DNA of 64,000 nucleotides from Cystobacter fuscus DSM 2262 (GCF_000335475.2 NZ_ANAH02000001.1:248001-312000), one strand, 5' to 3'; shown: positions 1 through 8,585, counted from the first letter of the stretch. The notes: generated by a model not told the origin, from the sequence alone. Made by a program: numbers and translations.

Positions 1-2812
1 CCCCCGAGACCTTGTTCCCATCGAGCATCGCCGCGGGCACCGTCTGGGGAGAGCCCGAGTAGCTCGCGTCAGCGGTGGGGATTCGCGGATCCACTGGCGG
101 CATGGACCCCACGCTCCTGGCCGAACCCGCCGGTGCCGCGGTCACCGCGGAGCCGGCCGCGGAACCACTCCCGCCCTCGGAGACAATCGTCGTGGAGCCC
201 GGAGTCAGCCCGTCCGATGACGCGGTGATGGTGATGGGCCCGGCGGTGACGCCGGACTGGATGATGGCCAGCGCCTTGCCGTTGAAGGCCGTCCGGGAGG
301 AGGCCTTGTAGTTCTCCGCGCTCTCCTGACGCCCGTTGTCGGCACCCACCAGGGTTCCACCCGTCACCTGGAAGTGGATCAGGTTCGCGGCGCTGGGAAC
401 CATCACCCCTTGCGCGTCCACGACCTCGACCGTCACGAACGCCAGGGACTTGCCGTCCGCGGTGAGGACTGTCTTGTCTGGCGTCAGCCGCAAGGTGCTC
501 GGCGCCCCGGCGGTCCGCAGCACGTCCCGGGCCACTTCCACGCCATCGCGTCTGGCGATCGCCACCAGTTCCCCCGGCGCGAACGGCACATTCCAGGACA
601 GGTGCAGCTTGCCGGCACTGCCATTGGGACTGGTGTAGCTGCCCGGGAAGGGGCCCGTGGTGAACGTCTTGTCGTCACCGGTGGCCTCGTCCGTCTCCAG
701 ATACGCCCGGCCATCCAGGGTCTTCTTGTGGCTGAACTTCCGCTCGCCCAGGGACTGGCCGTTCAGCACCAACTCCACGGTATCGACATTGGCATAGGCC
801 CAGACAGCCACGGGCTGGCCGGGCTCGTGGTCCGTCCAGTTCATGGGAAGCAGGTGGACCATGGGCTCCTGGGTCCACTGGCTCTTGAAGAGGTAATACA
901 TGTCCTTGGGGAAGCCGGCCGTGTCCACGGCGCCGAAGAACGAAGCCTTCACGGGATAGACGTCGTACGGGGTCGGCTCGCCGATGTAGTCGATGCCCGA
1001 CCAGAGGAACTCGCCGGCGAAGAACTTCCGGTCCCGGTCCTTCTTCAAGCCGTACTCCCCACTCATGGTCCAGGAGGCCAGGTTGTTGTCGTAGGAGGAC
1101 GTGCCCCGCTTGCCCGGGGTGTAGTTCTCACCGGTGTTCAGCAGGTGGGGGTCCTGGTACACGCCCCGGGTGGACGTCTCCGACGAGGACTCCGACTCGA
1201 AGAGGAACTTGCCCGGAAACGCGGCCCGGAGCCCATCCACCGACTTCGCCGTGTTGTAGTTCAGGCCCAGGCCATCCAGCAGCCCGAGGATCCGCGCGGC
1301 CGGCGACGTCGGCGCGGGCACGCTCCGGTACTTGTCCGAGCCGATGACGATGGGCCGGGAGGTGTCGATGGACTTGATGTCATCGACCAGCCGTTGGGCG
1401 ATCGCCAGACCCGCCTCCGAGGTCGAATCCGGAATCTCGTTGCCAATGGACCACATGATGACCGCGGGAGAGTTCCTGGCGGCGTTCACCATCTCCTTGA
1501 TGTCGGCATCACTGTGCTCAGCGAAGAAGCGCCCATAGTCATACGGGTTCTTCCCGGTCCTCCAGGAGTCGAAGGCCTCCACCAGCATGACGATGCCCAT
1601 CTCCTCGCAGATGTCGATCAGCTCGGGAGAAGGCGGGTTGTGCGCGGTCCTGAGGGCGTTGACCCCCATGCTCTTCATGATCGTCATCTGCCGCACCTGG
1701 GCATCGCGATGGACGGCGGCCCCCAGCGCGCCGAGATCATGGTGCAGATCGACGCCCTGGAGCTTCGTGGACTCGCCGTTGAGCGAAAAGCCCTCGTTGG
1801 GATCGATCCGGAAGTACCGCATGCCGAAGCGGGTGGAGGTGGTGTCCACCTCCTTCCCCTCGGAGACGAGGGTGGTTTCCAGGGTGTACCGGTAGGGATT
1901 CGCCAGCGACCAGAGCGTGGGGTGCTCGACCCGGATGGTGGCCGTGAGCCGCTGGGGGGCCGGGCCCAACGCGGTGGCGTTCGACGTGGCCTGCGCCACG
2001 ACCTTCCCGTTGGCGTCCTTCACCACGGAGCGGACCTCCACGTCCTTCGGGGTGCCGCCCTCGTTGACCACGCCGGTCCGCACGAGGACGTCCGCGTAGC
2101 CCGCCCCCACCGTCTTCTCGAGGTCCGGGACGGTGACGAAGGTGCCCCAGCGCGCCACGTGGATGGGGTCCGTCACCGTCAGGTGGACGTGCCGGTAGAT
2201 GCCACTGCCGGAGTACCACCGGCTGCTCGGAAGCTGGTTCTGGACCTTCACGGCGATGACGTTGGGCGTCACCCCATCCGTGTACACCCGGGAGGACAGG
2301 TCCACGTTGAAGGCGGTGTAGCCATAGGGGTGGTTACCCGCCGGCTCACCATTCACATAGACGGAGGAGTCCATGTACACGCCATCGAATTCGATGGAGA
2401 GCTTCTTTCCCGCCAGCGACGGCGGCAGGGTGAAGGTCTTCCGGTACCAGCCCAGGCCCCCCTGGAAGAAGCCCGTCCCACTGGTGGTCCCCGGCCCCGG
2501 GCTCGGGTCCCGCTCGATGCTCCAGTCGTGAGGAACATTCAGCGTCCTCCACGACGAATCATCGAAGGACGGCTCGTGCGCGGTCGCATAGGAACCGCTC
2601 GGGTCGGTGATTCCCTCGGGGTTGACCAGGACGAACTTCCAATCCCTGTCGAAGTCCACGCGCCTGCCAGGGTTCTGCTCCGTGGCGGGGGGAGTGGGCT
2701 CTTCGCCCTTCGGGGGGGCCGGCTGGTTCACCACACATCCCAACCCCAAGCACACCAGCAAGACAGCCCGTACCGCGTGCGCGTTCCTCCCCATCCGATT
2801 CCTATCGTTCAT
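1..2812 (-). CDS. GH2 family beta-galactosidase-like lipoprotein, 3' end cut by window edge
   Basis: Glycoside hydrolase family 2 enzyme acting outside the cytoplasm; 937 codons are visible and the frame is open at the left edge. The start at 2812 has GGGAG nine bases upstream. A hydrophobic leader ends in GLGC (Cys26), an imperfect lipobox. Order: sugar-binding jelly roll (about 45-230), Ig-like domain (to about 340), TIM barrel (about 340-645) with the acid/base motif WSIGNEIPD (Glu459) and an ESESSSETS stretch (539-547) where the nucleophile of this subfamily is expected, the GEFLWSGIDYIGEPTPY segment, then bacterial Ig-like domains. After a Gly/Ser/Ala linker a further module starts (TADASYSGS), probably carbohydrate-binding. 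The family removes terminal beta-galactosyl or related sugars; the substrate is not readable. Transcribed away from the pilin region. Confidence 0.9.
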   Translation of the reverse strand, partial: MNDRNRMGRNAHAVRAVLLVCLGLGCVVNQPAPPKGEEPTPPATEQNPGRRVDFDRDWKFVLVNPEGITDPSGSYATAHEPSFDDSSWRTLNVPHDWSIERDPSPGPGTTSGTGFFQGGLGWYRKTFTLPPSLAGKKLSIEFDGVYMDSSVYVNGEPAGNHPYGYTAFNVDLSSRVYTDGVTPNVIAVKVQNQLPSSRWYSGSGIYRHVHLTVTDPIHVARWGTFVTVPDLEKTVGAGYADVLVRTGVVNEGGTPKDVEVRSVVKDANGKVVAQATSNATALGPAPQRLTATIRVEHPTLWSLANPYRYTLETTLVSEGKEVDTTSTRFGMRYFRIDPNEGFSLNGESTKLQGVDLHHDLGALGAAVHRDAQVRQMTIMKSMGVNALRTAHNPPSPELIDICEEMGIVMLVEAFDSWRTGKNPYDYGRFFAEHSDADIKEMVNAARNSPAVIMWSIGNEIPDSTSEAGLAIAQRLVDDIKSIDTSRPIVIGSDKYRSVPAPTSPAARILGLLDGLGLNYNTAKSVDGLRAAFPGKFLFESESSSETSTRGVYQDPHLLNTGENYTPGKRGTSSYDNNLASWTMSGEYGLKKDRDRKFFAGEFLWSGIDYIGEPTPYDVYPVKASFFGAVDTAGFPKDMYYLFKSQWTQEPMVHLLPMNWTDHEPGQPVAVWAYANVDTVELVLNGQSLGERKFSHKKTLDGRAYLETDEATGDDKTFTTGPFPGSYTSPNGSAGKLHLSWNVPFAPGELVAIARRDGVEVARDVLRTAGAPSTLRLTPDKTVLTADGKSLAFVTVEVVDAQGVMVPSAANLIHFQVTGGTLVGADNGRQESAENYKASSRTAFNGKALAIIQSGVTAGPITITASSDGLTPGSTTIVSEGGSGSAAGSAVTAAPAGSARSVGSMPPVDPRIPTADASYSGSPQTVPAAMLDGNKVSG

Positions 2813-2982
2813 GAGTCCTGGCTCCCATTTGTTCAGCGCGCATGATGGACAGGCACAGCATGTAAGGAGCGGAGGAGAACCGCACCGCTCAATCTTCCTC
2901 CGCCCGCCCCGCCGTCTTTCTGGAGGGCCGAGATGTTCACTGCTCCACCCACACACCGCGCAATCCGCACTCCGGGTATGGA

Positions 2983-3009
2983 AGTGACCCGATTCGTCAT
3001 CGATCGACG
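2983..3009 (+). repeat. 27-bp direct repeat, copy 1
   Basis: Matches 4959-4985 at 25 of 27 positions. It abuts exactly the point where similarity to the complete pilin gene begins, so it marks the 5' breakpoint of the truncated pilin copy. Confidence 0.75.
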
Positions 3010-3460
3010 TAGTTACTCGGAGAACGTGCGTACCGTGGGCTTCCTGCCCGAGCGTGGCAACCGCTACGCCTACTACTTCGGGACGGGCGGCATGTCCTGC
3101 ATCATCCGCAATGCGTCGGGCGTCACCAACACCCCGAACGCCAACTGCATCACCGTCGACGGGGCGGAGTTCCCGAACCGCTACCTGACGCCCAGGGCCC
3201 TGCCGCCGGCCGCGCCCTTTTACGTGGGCGAGGGCGCGAACCCGGGCATGCCCGGCCTCAACGGCTGCACCCCGGGCATGAACTGCAACATCTCCGGCCT
3301 GGCCGCTGGCAACCTCGACGACGAGGACATCGGCATCGACACCTGGTGGATCTCGACCAAGGCCACCTCCATCCTCCACGCGGGCTGCGGCAACAGTGAG
3401 ACCACGAGCATCCCCGGCGAGCCCTACAAGTCCTACGACGACGTCGACTGCGACAGCTGA
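3010..3460 (+). pseudogene. 5'-truncated pilin copy (PilA-like C-terminal region only)
   Basis: Encodes the globular part of a PilA-type pilin, colinear with residues about 67-215 of the complete pilin at 5130-5777 (shared VGFLPERGNRYAYYFG, NPGMPGL, GMNCNISGLAAGN, IGIDTWWISTK). It has no prepilin leader, no hydrophobic helix and no pilin promoter. The frame is still open to the same stop position, and differences cluster in the middle and at the tail. An ATG at 2933 with GGAGGG upstream could start a 175-codon product without a signal. The duplicated block continues past the stop through the terminator. It is either a decayed tandem copy or a silent donor cassette; the sequence alone does not decide. 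Confidence 0.85.
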
Positions 3461-3510
3461 TGCTCGTCCGAGCACGGGTCTGACCCAGCTCAGCCAGTTC
3501 TCACGGTTCC

Positions 3511-3548
3511 AAGGACATCTGGACCCCCTCCAGATGTCCTTTCTGTTT
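3511..3548 (+). terminator. Rho-independent terminator after the pilin copy
   Basis: A perfect 13-bp stem (3511-3523 with 3529-3541) around a five-C loop is followed by a T-rich run. The same structure follows the complete pilin, so it was duplicated with the gene. Confidence 0.85.
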
Positions 3549-3563
3549 TGGATGGCGCAGCCT

Positions 3564-3601
3564 TGAGGAAAAAATCGTGATTCCTCACTTTCCAAGATAA
3601 T
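3564..3601 (+). promoter_or_regulatory. Putative promoter/operator of the PLD-like gene
   Basis: Inverted repeat TGAGGAA/TTCCTCA (3564-3570, 3581-3587; 10-bp spacer) lies just ahead of a -10-like GATAAT (3596-3601). No convincing -35 box is present, which would fit an activator site. The local DNA is AT-rich against the GC-rich background. Confidence 0.4.
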
Positions 3602-3661
3602 CTGTTTTCCATGCGCTCCAGTCGTTACGGACTCGGAGGACGGAAGGAAGGAGACGGCACC

Positions 3662-4933
3662 ATGCATTCGAAGATCAGTGGTACCCGGTCAACGCTGAGG
3701 GCAATGGCCCTGGGTTTCTGCACGTGGACCGCCACGGGGTGCGACCCCCTGCCCTTGGAGCACGAGCCCCAGGAGGTGGACGTGGGTTCCGTTCAGGCCG
3801 GGGTCAGCTCCGCCTCTGGGACGATCGGTGGCAAGGCAGTCTGGGCCCACTTCAGCAACCCGCCCGCGTTCGCGGGCCGGGACTACACGATCATCACCGA
3901 GTTGAGACGGCTCATCGACTCCACGCCCGCTGGCGCCACGATCAAGGGGACGATCCACTCCATCAGCATCGACGGCGTGGCCGATTCCCTCCTCGCGGCG
4001 CAGAACCGGGGCGTCGTGGTGCACGTCGTTCTGGACGGCAAGAACGCGACCTCCACCGACCCCTCGGTGGCAACCATCAAGAAGCTCACCCACCACAGGT
4101 TCTGCACCAACACGAGTGGGGGTGGCGGCTGCATCGGCACGAGCGCCGCGGGCAACATGCATACGAAGATGTTCACGTTCAGCCAGACCACGGACCCCAA
4201 CGGGGCGGCTCGCTCGAACGTCGTGTGGTTCGGCTCGTCCAACCTGACCTACGCGAGCGGCCCGGATGCGTTCAACAACACCCTCACCGTCTACGACGAG
4301 CCCACGCTGTTCACGGGCCTGAACGCCAACTTCTCGGACATGTGGAACCGCAAACACTACGCCGACAATGATTACTACGATTCGGGCAGTGGGCGCGGTT
4401 ATTACCAGGCCACCGGGGCGGACGCCTATGCATCTCCGGAGGGATTGAACCAGACCGATACGATCGTCACCCGCCTGAACGACGTCACGCCCGACGCGAA
4501 CTGCCGGCTGCGCATTGGCATGGCGTTCGTCACGACAGGGCGCCCCGAACTCCTCGCTCAGGTCAAGCGCTACAAGGCGGGTGGATGCGCCGTCTGGATG
4601 GTGGTGGGGACGGACGAGGCTGGCGGAATCAGCATGTCGCAGCCGGTCTACAACGAGCTGCTCGACGCGGGCGTGGCCATCCGCAGGAAGGACAAAGTGC
4701 ACGACAAGTTCTTCCTCGTCTACGGCAAGTACGGCACCAGCTATGCCTACCGGATCTATACCGGCTCGCAGAACTGGTCCCAGGATGCCCTCAACGAGAA
4801 CGAGGAACTCTTCATCAAGATGGCTCCCGAGACGGGGACGGTGCACCCGCTGTACGACGGGTACTACAACCACTTCAACGACGCCTACAACAACGGCGTG
4901 GCGTGCACCAGGGCCAATTATCCCTGCCGGTAG
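3662..4933 (+). CDS. Secreted phospholipase D superfamily protein
   Basis: 423 residues. The start at 3662 is chosen because AAGGAG lies nine bases upstream; an ATG at 3611 is in frame but has no such site. The N-terminus has a signal-like stretch ending in a lipobox-like ATGC, so it is probably exported, perhaps as a lipoprotein. Two PLD motifs are seen: HTKMFTF with GSSNLT downstream, and HDKFFLVYG with GSQNWS and then ENEE. This is the usual two-lobed arrangement in which paired HxK motifs form one phosphodiesterase active site. The Asp of classical HKD is not at its usual spacing, as in many bacterial PLD-like nucleases. Substrate may be phospholipid or nucleic acid. It lies between the two pilin copies. 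Confidence 0.85.
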   Translation: MHSKISGTRSTLRAMALGFCTWTATGCDPLPLEHEPQEVDVGSVQAGVSSASGTIGGKAVWAHFSNPPAFAGRDYTIITELRRLIDSTPAGATIKGTIHSISIDGVADSLLAAQNRGVVVHVVLDGKNATSTDPSVATIKKLTHHRFCTNTSGGGGCIGTSAAGNMHTKMFTFSQTTDPNGAARSNVVWFGSSNLTYASGPDAFNNTLTVYDEPTLFTGLNANFSDMWNRKHYADNDYYDSGSGRGYYQATGADAYASPEGLNQTDTIVTRLNDVTPDANCRLRIGMAFVTTGRPELLAQVKRYKAGGCAVWMVVGTDEAGGISMSQPVYNELLDAGVAIRRKDKVHDKFFLVYGKYGTSYAYRIYTGSQNWSQDALNENEELFIKMAPETGTVHPLYDGYYNHFNDAYNNGVACTRANYPCR

Positions 4934-4958
4934 CACCAGGACAAGGGAGGCCGGACGG

Positions 4959-4985
4959 AGTGACTCGATTCGTCATCAATCGACG
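4959..4985 (+). repeat. 27-bp direct repeat, copy 2
   Basis: Matches 2983-3009 at 25 of 27 positions. Here it also forms the left arm of a small inverted repeat (AGTGAC at 4959-4964, GTCACT at 4992-4997). It sits between the PLD gene and the pilin promoter. Confidence 0.75.
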
Positions 4986-5058
4986 AAAAGTGTCACTCCC
5001 CCGCTCCCCAGTCAGCGGGATGGCCTCTCATTCCGAGTGCTTGGCCATCCGCCTGCCC

Positions 5059-5074
5059 TGGCATGGCTCGTGCT
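5059..5074 (+). promoter_or_regulatory. Sigma-54 promoter of the pilin gene
   Basis: TGGCATGGCTCGTGCT matches the -24/-12 consensus TGGCACR-N4-TTGCW at all but two positions (T for C at 6, G for T at 12), with GG and GC at the required spacing. It lies 55 bases before the pilin start. Myxococcus pilA is known to be sigma-54 dependent, which supports the call. The truncated pilin copy has no such site. Confidence 0.75.
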
Positions 5075-5129
5075 GAGAGACCCAGCGCACGTGCAACCCC
5101 CTTGAAGTGACTCGCTCGATAGGAATCCC

Positions 5130-5777
5130 ATGAACCGTCTCATCATTCGCAAGCACCGTGGCTTCTCGATCATCGAATTCCTGATCGTGGTGGCCCTCCT
5201 CAGCATCCTCGCCGCCGTCGCCCTCCCGAACTTCAACAGGTTCCAGACCAACGCCAGGCAGGGTGAGGCCAAGGCCAATCTGAAGTCCTGGTTCTCCGCG
5301 CAGCGCGCCTACCACCAGGAGAACAGCAATTACTCGGAGAACGTGCAGACCGTGGGCTTCCTGCCCGAGCGTGGCAACCGCTACGCCTACTACTTCGGGT
5401 CGAGCGGCATGTCCTGCATCGTCCGCGATGCGTCGGGCGTCTTCGACCCCGCGAACCCCAACTGCATCACCGTCGACAGGGCGGAGTTCCCGAACAGTTC
5501 CCCGACGCCCAAGACCATGCCGCCGCACTCGCCCATTTACGAGGGCGAGGGCGCGAACCCGGGCATGCCCGGCCTCGGTGGCTGCCCCCCGGGCATGAAC
5601 TGCAACATCTCCGGCCTGGCCGCTGGCAACATCGACGACGAGAACATCGGCATCGACACCTGGTGGATCTCGACCAAGGATACCGTCGTGATCCAAGCGG
5701 ACTGCGGCAACAGTGAGAGCGAGAGCATCGCCGGCGAGCCCTACAACTCCTACAACGACGCCGACTGCAACATCTGA
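5130..5777 (+). CDS. Type IV pilin, PilA-like
   Basis: 215 residues, close to the roughly 220 of Myxococcus PilA. The short basic leader ends in RG before FSIIEFLIVVALLSILAAVA, so prepilin peptidase would cut after Gly11 to leave Phe+1 and the required Glu+5 (residue 16). The hydrophobic helix that packs the pilus core follows. The globular part has PERGNRYAYYFG and paired Cys residues (CGNS and NDADC at the C-terminus), a layout resembling Myxococcus PilA. No pil assembly genes are adjacent, so it is either an extra pilin using a distant machine or a relocated main pilin. It has its own sigma-54 promoter and terminator and is monocistronic. Confidence 0.9.
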   Translation: MNRLIIRKHRGFSIIEFLIVVALLSILAAVALPNFNRFQTNARQGEAKANLKSWFSAQRAYHQENSNYSENVQTVGFLPERGNRYAYYFGSSGMSCIVRDASGVFDPANPNCITVDRAEFPNSSPTPKTMPPHSPIYEGEGANPGMPGLGGCPPGMNCNISGLAAGNIDDENIGIDTWWISTKDTVVIQADCGNSESESIAGEPYNSYNDADCNI

Positions 5778-5827
5778 TGCTCGTCCGAGCACGGGTCTGA
5801 CCCAGGTCAGCCAGTTCTCACGATTCC

Positions 5828-5865
5828 AAGGACATCTGGACGCCCTCCAGATGTCCTTTCTGTTT
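5828..5865 (+). terminator. Rho-independent terminator of the pilin gene
   Basis: A perfect 13-bp stem (5828-5840 with 5846-5858) and five-base loop are followed by TCTGTTT. It is nearly identical to the structure at 3511-3548. Confidence 0.85.
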
Positions 5866-5973
5866 CGATGTCTCGCGTCCTCTCAGTGAAGCGCGAGGTT
5901 CCGCCCGCCAGGAGGAGCGGGTAGCAGCCCGGCGAGGCCCCCCCAGGAACGGCGACGCCAGGGGGTACCCCGT

Positions 5974-6001
5974 CTATACTCACCGACCTTCGGAAGGTCG
6001 G
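5974..6001 (+). promoter_or_regulatory. -10 box with adjoining 19-bp palindrome before the radical SAM gene
   Basis: A good -10 hexamer, TATACT (5974-5979), is followed by CCGACCTTCGGAAGGTCGG (5983-6001), which has perfect 9-bp arms around one base. The palindrome overlaps the expected transcription start and ends 10 bases before the ATG. It could be an operator or a hairpin that hides the GGAAGG ribosome-binding sequence. The downstream DeoR protein is a candidate ligand. Confidence 0.5.
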
Positions 6002-6011
6002 GTCTCCGCTC

Positions 6012-7733
6012 ATGAATGGCCGTCGCGTCCTCTCTCCAGTCCTCCTCCTTGGCGCCGGAACCGGCGAGGCCACCTGTGGCATCCTCTATCTCGCGGGCTA
6101 TTTGCGACGCGGCGGGATCGAGGCCTTCGTCCGGCTCTACGACGGGGACCAGACCGAGGACGAGGTGGCCCGCTCGCTCGAGGCCCTGGTGGCCCGCGTG
6201 CGCCCCCGGCTCGTCGGCATCAGCCTCAAGTGGTTCCACCACGTCCACCGCGCGCTGCTCCTGGCCCGGACGCTGCGCGAGATCGACCCCAGCATCCGGA
6301 TCGTCGTGGGCGGCAACACCGCCTCCTACTGGTGGCGGGAGCTGCACGCGTTCGACTGCATCGATCACATCGTCCTGGGCGACGGCGAGCGGCCGCTGCT
6401 CGCGCTCTGCGAGGGCGACCCCTCTCCGCCCAACTGCGTCACCCTGGGTCCGAACGGCGCCCCACGGCGCTTGCCCCTGGAGTACGTGCAAGGCGCCACC
6501 AACAGCGAGGACGTCTACTACTCGCACTTCGACGACATCTTCCTGAGCCACCAGGATCGCCATGCCTTCTCGGGGTGGGTCGCCCCCGGCAAGGGCTGCG
6601 GCGAGAACTGCCTCTATTGCGGTGGGGCCCGCGGCAACCAGAAGGCGGCCTTCGGACGCGCGAAGCCGTTCCTGCGCTCCGAGGAGAGCGTGCGCCGCGA
6701 CCACCAGGAGATCGCCCAGCGGGCATGGCAGCTGCGCTACGACTTTTCCGGAAGCTCGGCGGCGTTCCTGCAAAGTACCTGGGCGGGGGTCGATCTCTCC
6801 CGCCACTCCTGCATGTACTTCCTGTGGGGGGTGGCCCGGGTGGAGCTCATCGACGCCCTGGCCCAGACCTTCGAGCACGTCCACATGGTGCTCGACATCG
6901 GCTGCTTCTCGGAACAACAGCGGCACGAGCAGATGCGCCGCGGTCTGCTCAAGCCGTGTGCCTCGGACCAGCAGCTCCTCGAGATCATCGAGCACTGCCG
7001 CCGCCACGAGAACCTGGACGTCGAGGTCTCTGGAATCGCGGGCCTGCCCTTCGCCAGCGAGGCCACGCTCAAGGAGGAAGTGCGCCTGGTGGAGCGGGTG
7101 ATCAGCCTCGACTGCCTGGTGGGCTATCAGCGGCTCGAGGCGCAGCCCGGGGCGCTGGCCACCGAGCACCCCGCGCGGTTCGACATGGTGAGCGAAGCGC
7201 GGACGTTCACGGAGTTCCTCGAGTACTTCGAGCAGCGCGAGCCCGGTGATGTGTCGTCGGTGCCGATGCTGCGCTTCCGCGACGCGGCGCTCGAGCGGGC
7301 GGTGCAGCGCACGTCGGAGCACGTGGATGCCCTCGCGAGGAAGCACGAAGAGAAGAAGCAGCGGATCGCGCTCAACGGAGGCACGCGACTGAAGAACACC
7401 GCGCCCTCGACGCTTCGGTTCGAGCTCGGTGATTGGTTGGGTGCACATCGAGTCCCCGCGAAGGTGGCGCGGGAACAGGTGACCGTCGTCCGGTCGGTGA
7501 ACGGAACGGGCCTGGCCTGTGCACCTTCGCTCAGCCCGCGACGGTTCACCGACCCGACGCTGGACCAGGGCGAGGACGGGCGGATCCTCCTGGCCACCCT
7601 GGCCGCCTTCGAGCGCCCGACGACGGTCGCCCACGCGGTGACTCAGTTGGGGGCGAAGGTGAAGCTCGACCCGCACTCGGCGCGCGAGGTCATCGAGCAT
7701 CTCGTGGGCGGACGCTTCCTCCAGCCGGCATGA
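6012..7733 (+). CDS. B12-binding domain radical SAM protein
   Basis: 573 residues. An N-terminal Rossmann-like cobalamin-binding domain (about 1-150; LVGISLKWFHH, IVVGGNTAS, VLGDGE) is followed by a radical SAM TIM barrel with the cluster motif Cys196-x3-Cys200-x2-Cys203 in GCGENCLYCGG. Family members bind a 4Fe-4S cluster and S-adenosylmethionine and often methylate unreactive carbons. The B12 domain lacks the DxHxxG loop, as is common in this class, so cobalamin probably binds base-off without His. The C-terminal 150 residues have no motif I recognise. No natural-product operon surrounds it, so the substrate is unknown. The DeoR gene starts 41 bases downstream and is probably cotranscribed. 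Confidence 0.88.
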   Translation: MNGRRVLSPVLLLGAGTGEATCGILYLAGYLRRGGIEAFVRLYDGDQTEDEVARSLEALVARVRPRLVGISLKWFHHVHRALLLARTLREIDPSIRIVVGGNTASYWWRELHAFDCIDHIVLGDGERPLLALCEGDPSPPNCVTLGPNGAPRRLPLEYVQGATNSEDVYYSHFDDIFLSHQDRHAFSGWVAPGKGCGENCLYCGGARGNQKAAFGRAKPFLRSEESVRRDHQEIAQRAWQLRYDFSGSSAAFLQSTWAGVDLSRHSCMYFLWGVARVELIDALAQTFEHVHMVLDIGCFSEQQRHEQMRRGLLKPCASDQQLLEIIEHCRRHENLDVEVSGIAGLPFASEATLKEEVRLVERVISLDCLVGYQRLEAQPGALATEHPARFDMVSEARTFTEFLEYFEQREPGDVSSVPMLRFRDAALERAVQRTSEHVDALARKHEEKKQRIALNGGTRLKNTAPSTLRFELGDWLGAHRVPAKVAREQVTVVRSVNGTGLACAPSLSPRRFTDPTLDQGEDGRILLATLAAFERPTTVAHAVTQLGAKVKLDPHSAREVIEHLVGGRFLQPA

Positions 7734-7773
7734 TTTTGCTACTGAAGCGGCACGGAGTCCTGGGAGGCCCGCG

Positions 7774-8562
7774 ATGCTGAAGGAAGAGCGCCATCGCCGC
7801 ATCCTCGAGATCCTCGGCACCGAGGGCCGCATCGTCGCCGGGGAGCTGAGCGAGGTGCTCGGGGTGTCGGGATTCACCATCCGCCGGGACCTGGACGAGC
7901 TCGCCGAGGCCCATCTGCTGCGTCGGGTCCATGGCGGGGCGGTGGCGCGCTCTCCGGTGGCGCCCACGTACGAGGAGCGCCAGCAGCAGGGCGTGCCGGG
8001 GAAGATCGCCACGGCGCGCGCCGCCGCGACGCTGCTCGCGCCAGGGCAGGTCGTCATCCTCGATGGCGGGACGACGGCCTTGCATCTGGTGGATGCCATC
8101 CCGCCGGCTCACACCGGGACGTTCATCACCCACTGTCCGGCCGTGGCCACGGCGCTGGCCCGCCATCCGGGCATCGAGGTCGTCCTGGTGGGGGGCACAT
8201 TGGACAGACGGGCCATGGTGGCGGTCGGAGCCAACGTCATCGAGACCTACCGGCGCATCACCGCCGACGTGTGCTTCCTGGGTGTCTGGAGTCTCAACGC
8301 CACCAGTGGCATCAGCGGGCCCTACTACGAGGAAGTGGAGGTGCGCCGCGTGCTGCTCGGCTGCGCGGACCGCATCGTCGGGCTCGCCTCACGCGAGAAG
8401 CTCGGCACCGCGGCGCCCTTCTCCATCGGGCCGGCCACCGGGCTGACGCACCTGGCGACCGAGCCGGACGTCCCCGAGGAGATGCTCCGGCCCTTCGTCG
8501 AGCTGGGCATCCATATCGTCCAGGCAGGGCGCCCGCCTCCCACGCCCTCCCGACCGCGATAG
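7774..8562 (+). CDS. DeoR family transcriptional regulator
   Basis: 262 residues, the usual family size. An N-terminal winged helix-turn-helix (residues about 5-57; RHRRILEIL, GVSGFTIRRDLDELAE, LRRVHGGA) is followed by a DeoR C-terminal sugar-phosphate sensor domain with the DGGTTALHLVDAI ligand loop. Members usually repress sugar catabolic operons and release DNA on binding a phosphorylated sugar. GGGAGG precedes the ATG by a normal spacing. No sugar operon is adjacent, so the target may be the radical SAM promoter with its palindrome at 5983-6001. Confidence 0.9.
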   Translation: MLKEERHRRILEILGTEGRIVAGELSEVLGVSGFTIRRDLDELAEAHLLRRVHGGAVARSPVAPTYEERQQQGVPGKIATARAAATLLAPGQVVILDGGTTALHLVDAIPPAHTGTFITHCPAVATALARHPGIEVVLVGGTLDRRAMVAVGANVIETYRRITADVCFLGVWSLNATSGISGPYYEEVEVRRVLLGCADRIVGLASREKLGTAAPFSIGPATGLTHLATEPDVPEEMLRPFVELGIHIVQAGRPPPTPSRPR

Positions 8563-8585
8563 CCACTCCACCTGGGAGCGGCGGG

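Noticed and set aside
374..2845. 823-codon open frame on the + strand
   Set aside because: Antisense shadow of the GH2 gene; the translation is Arg/Gly/His-rich with no domain, while the opposite strand gives a clear GH2 protein through the left edge.
5883..8099. 738-codon open frame on the - strand
   Set aside because: Antisense to the radical SAM and DeoR genes, which carry intact motifs on the + strand.
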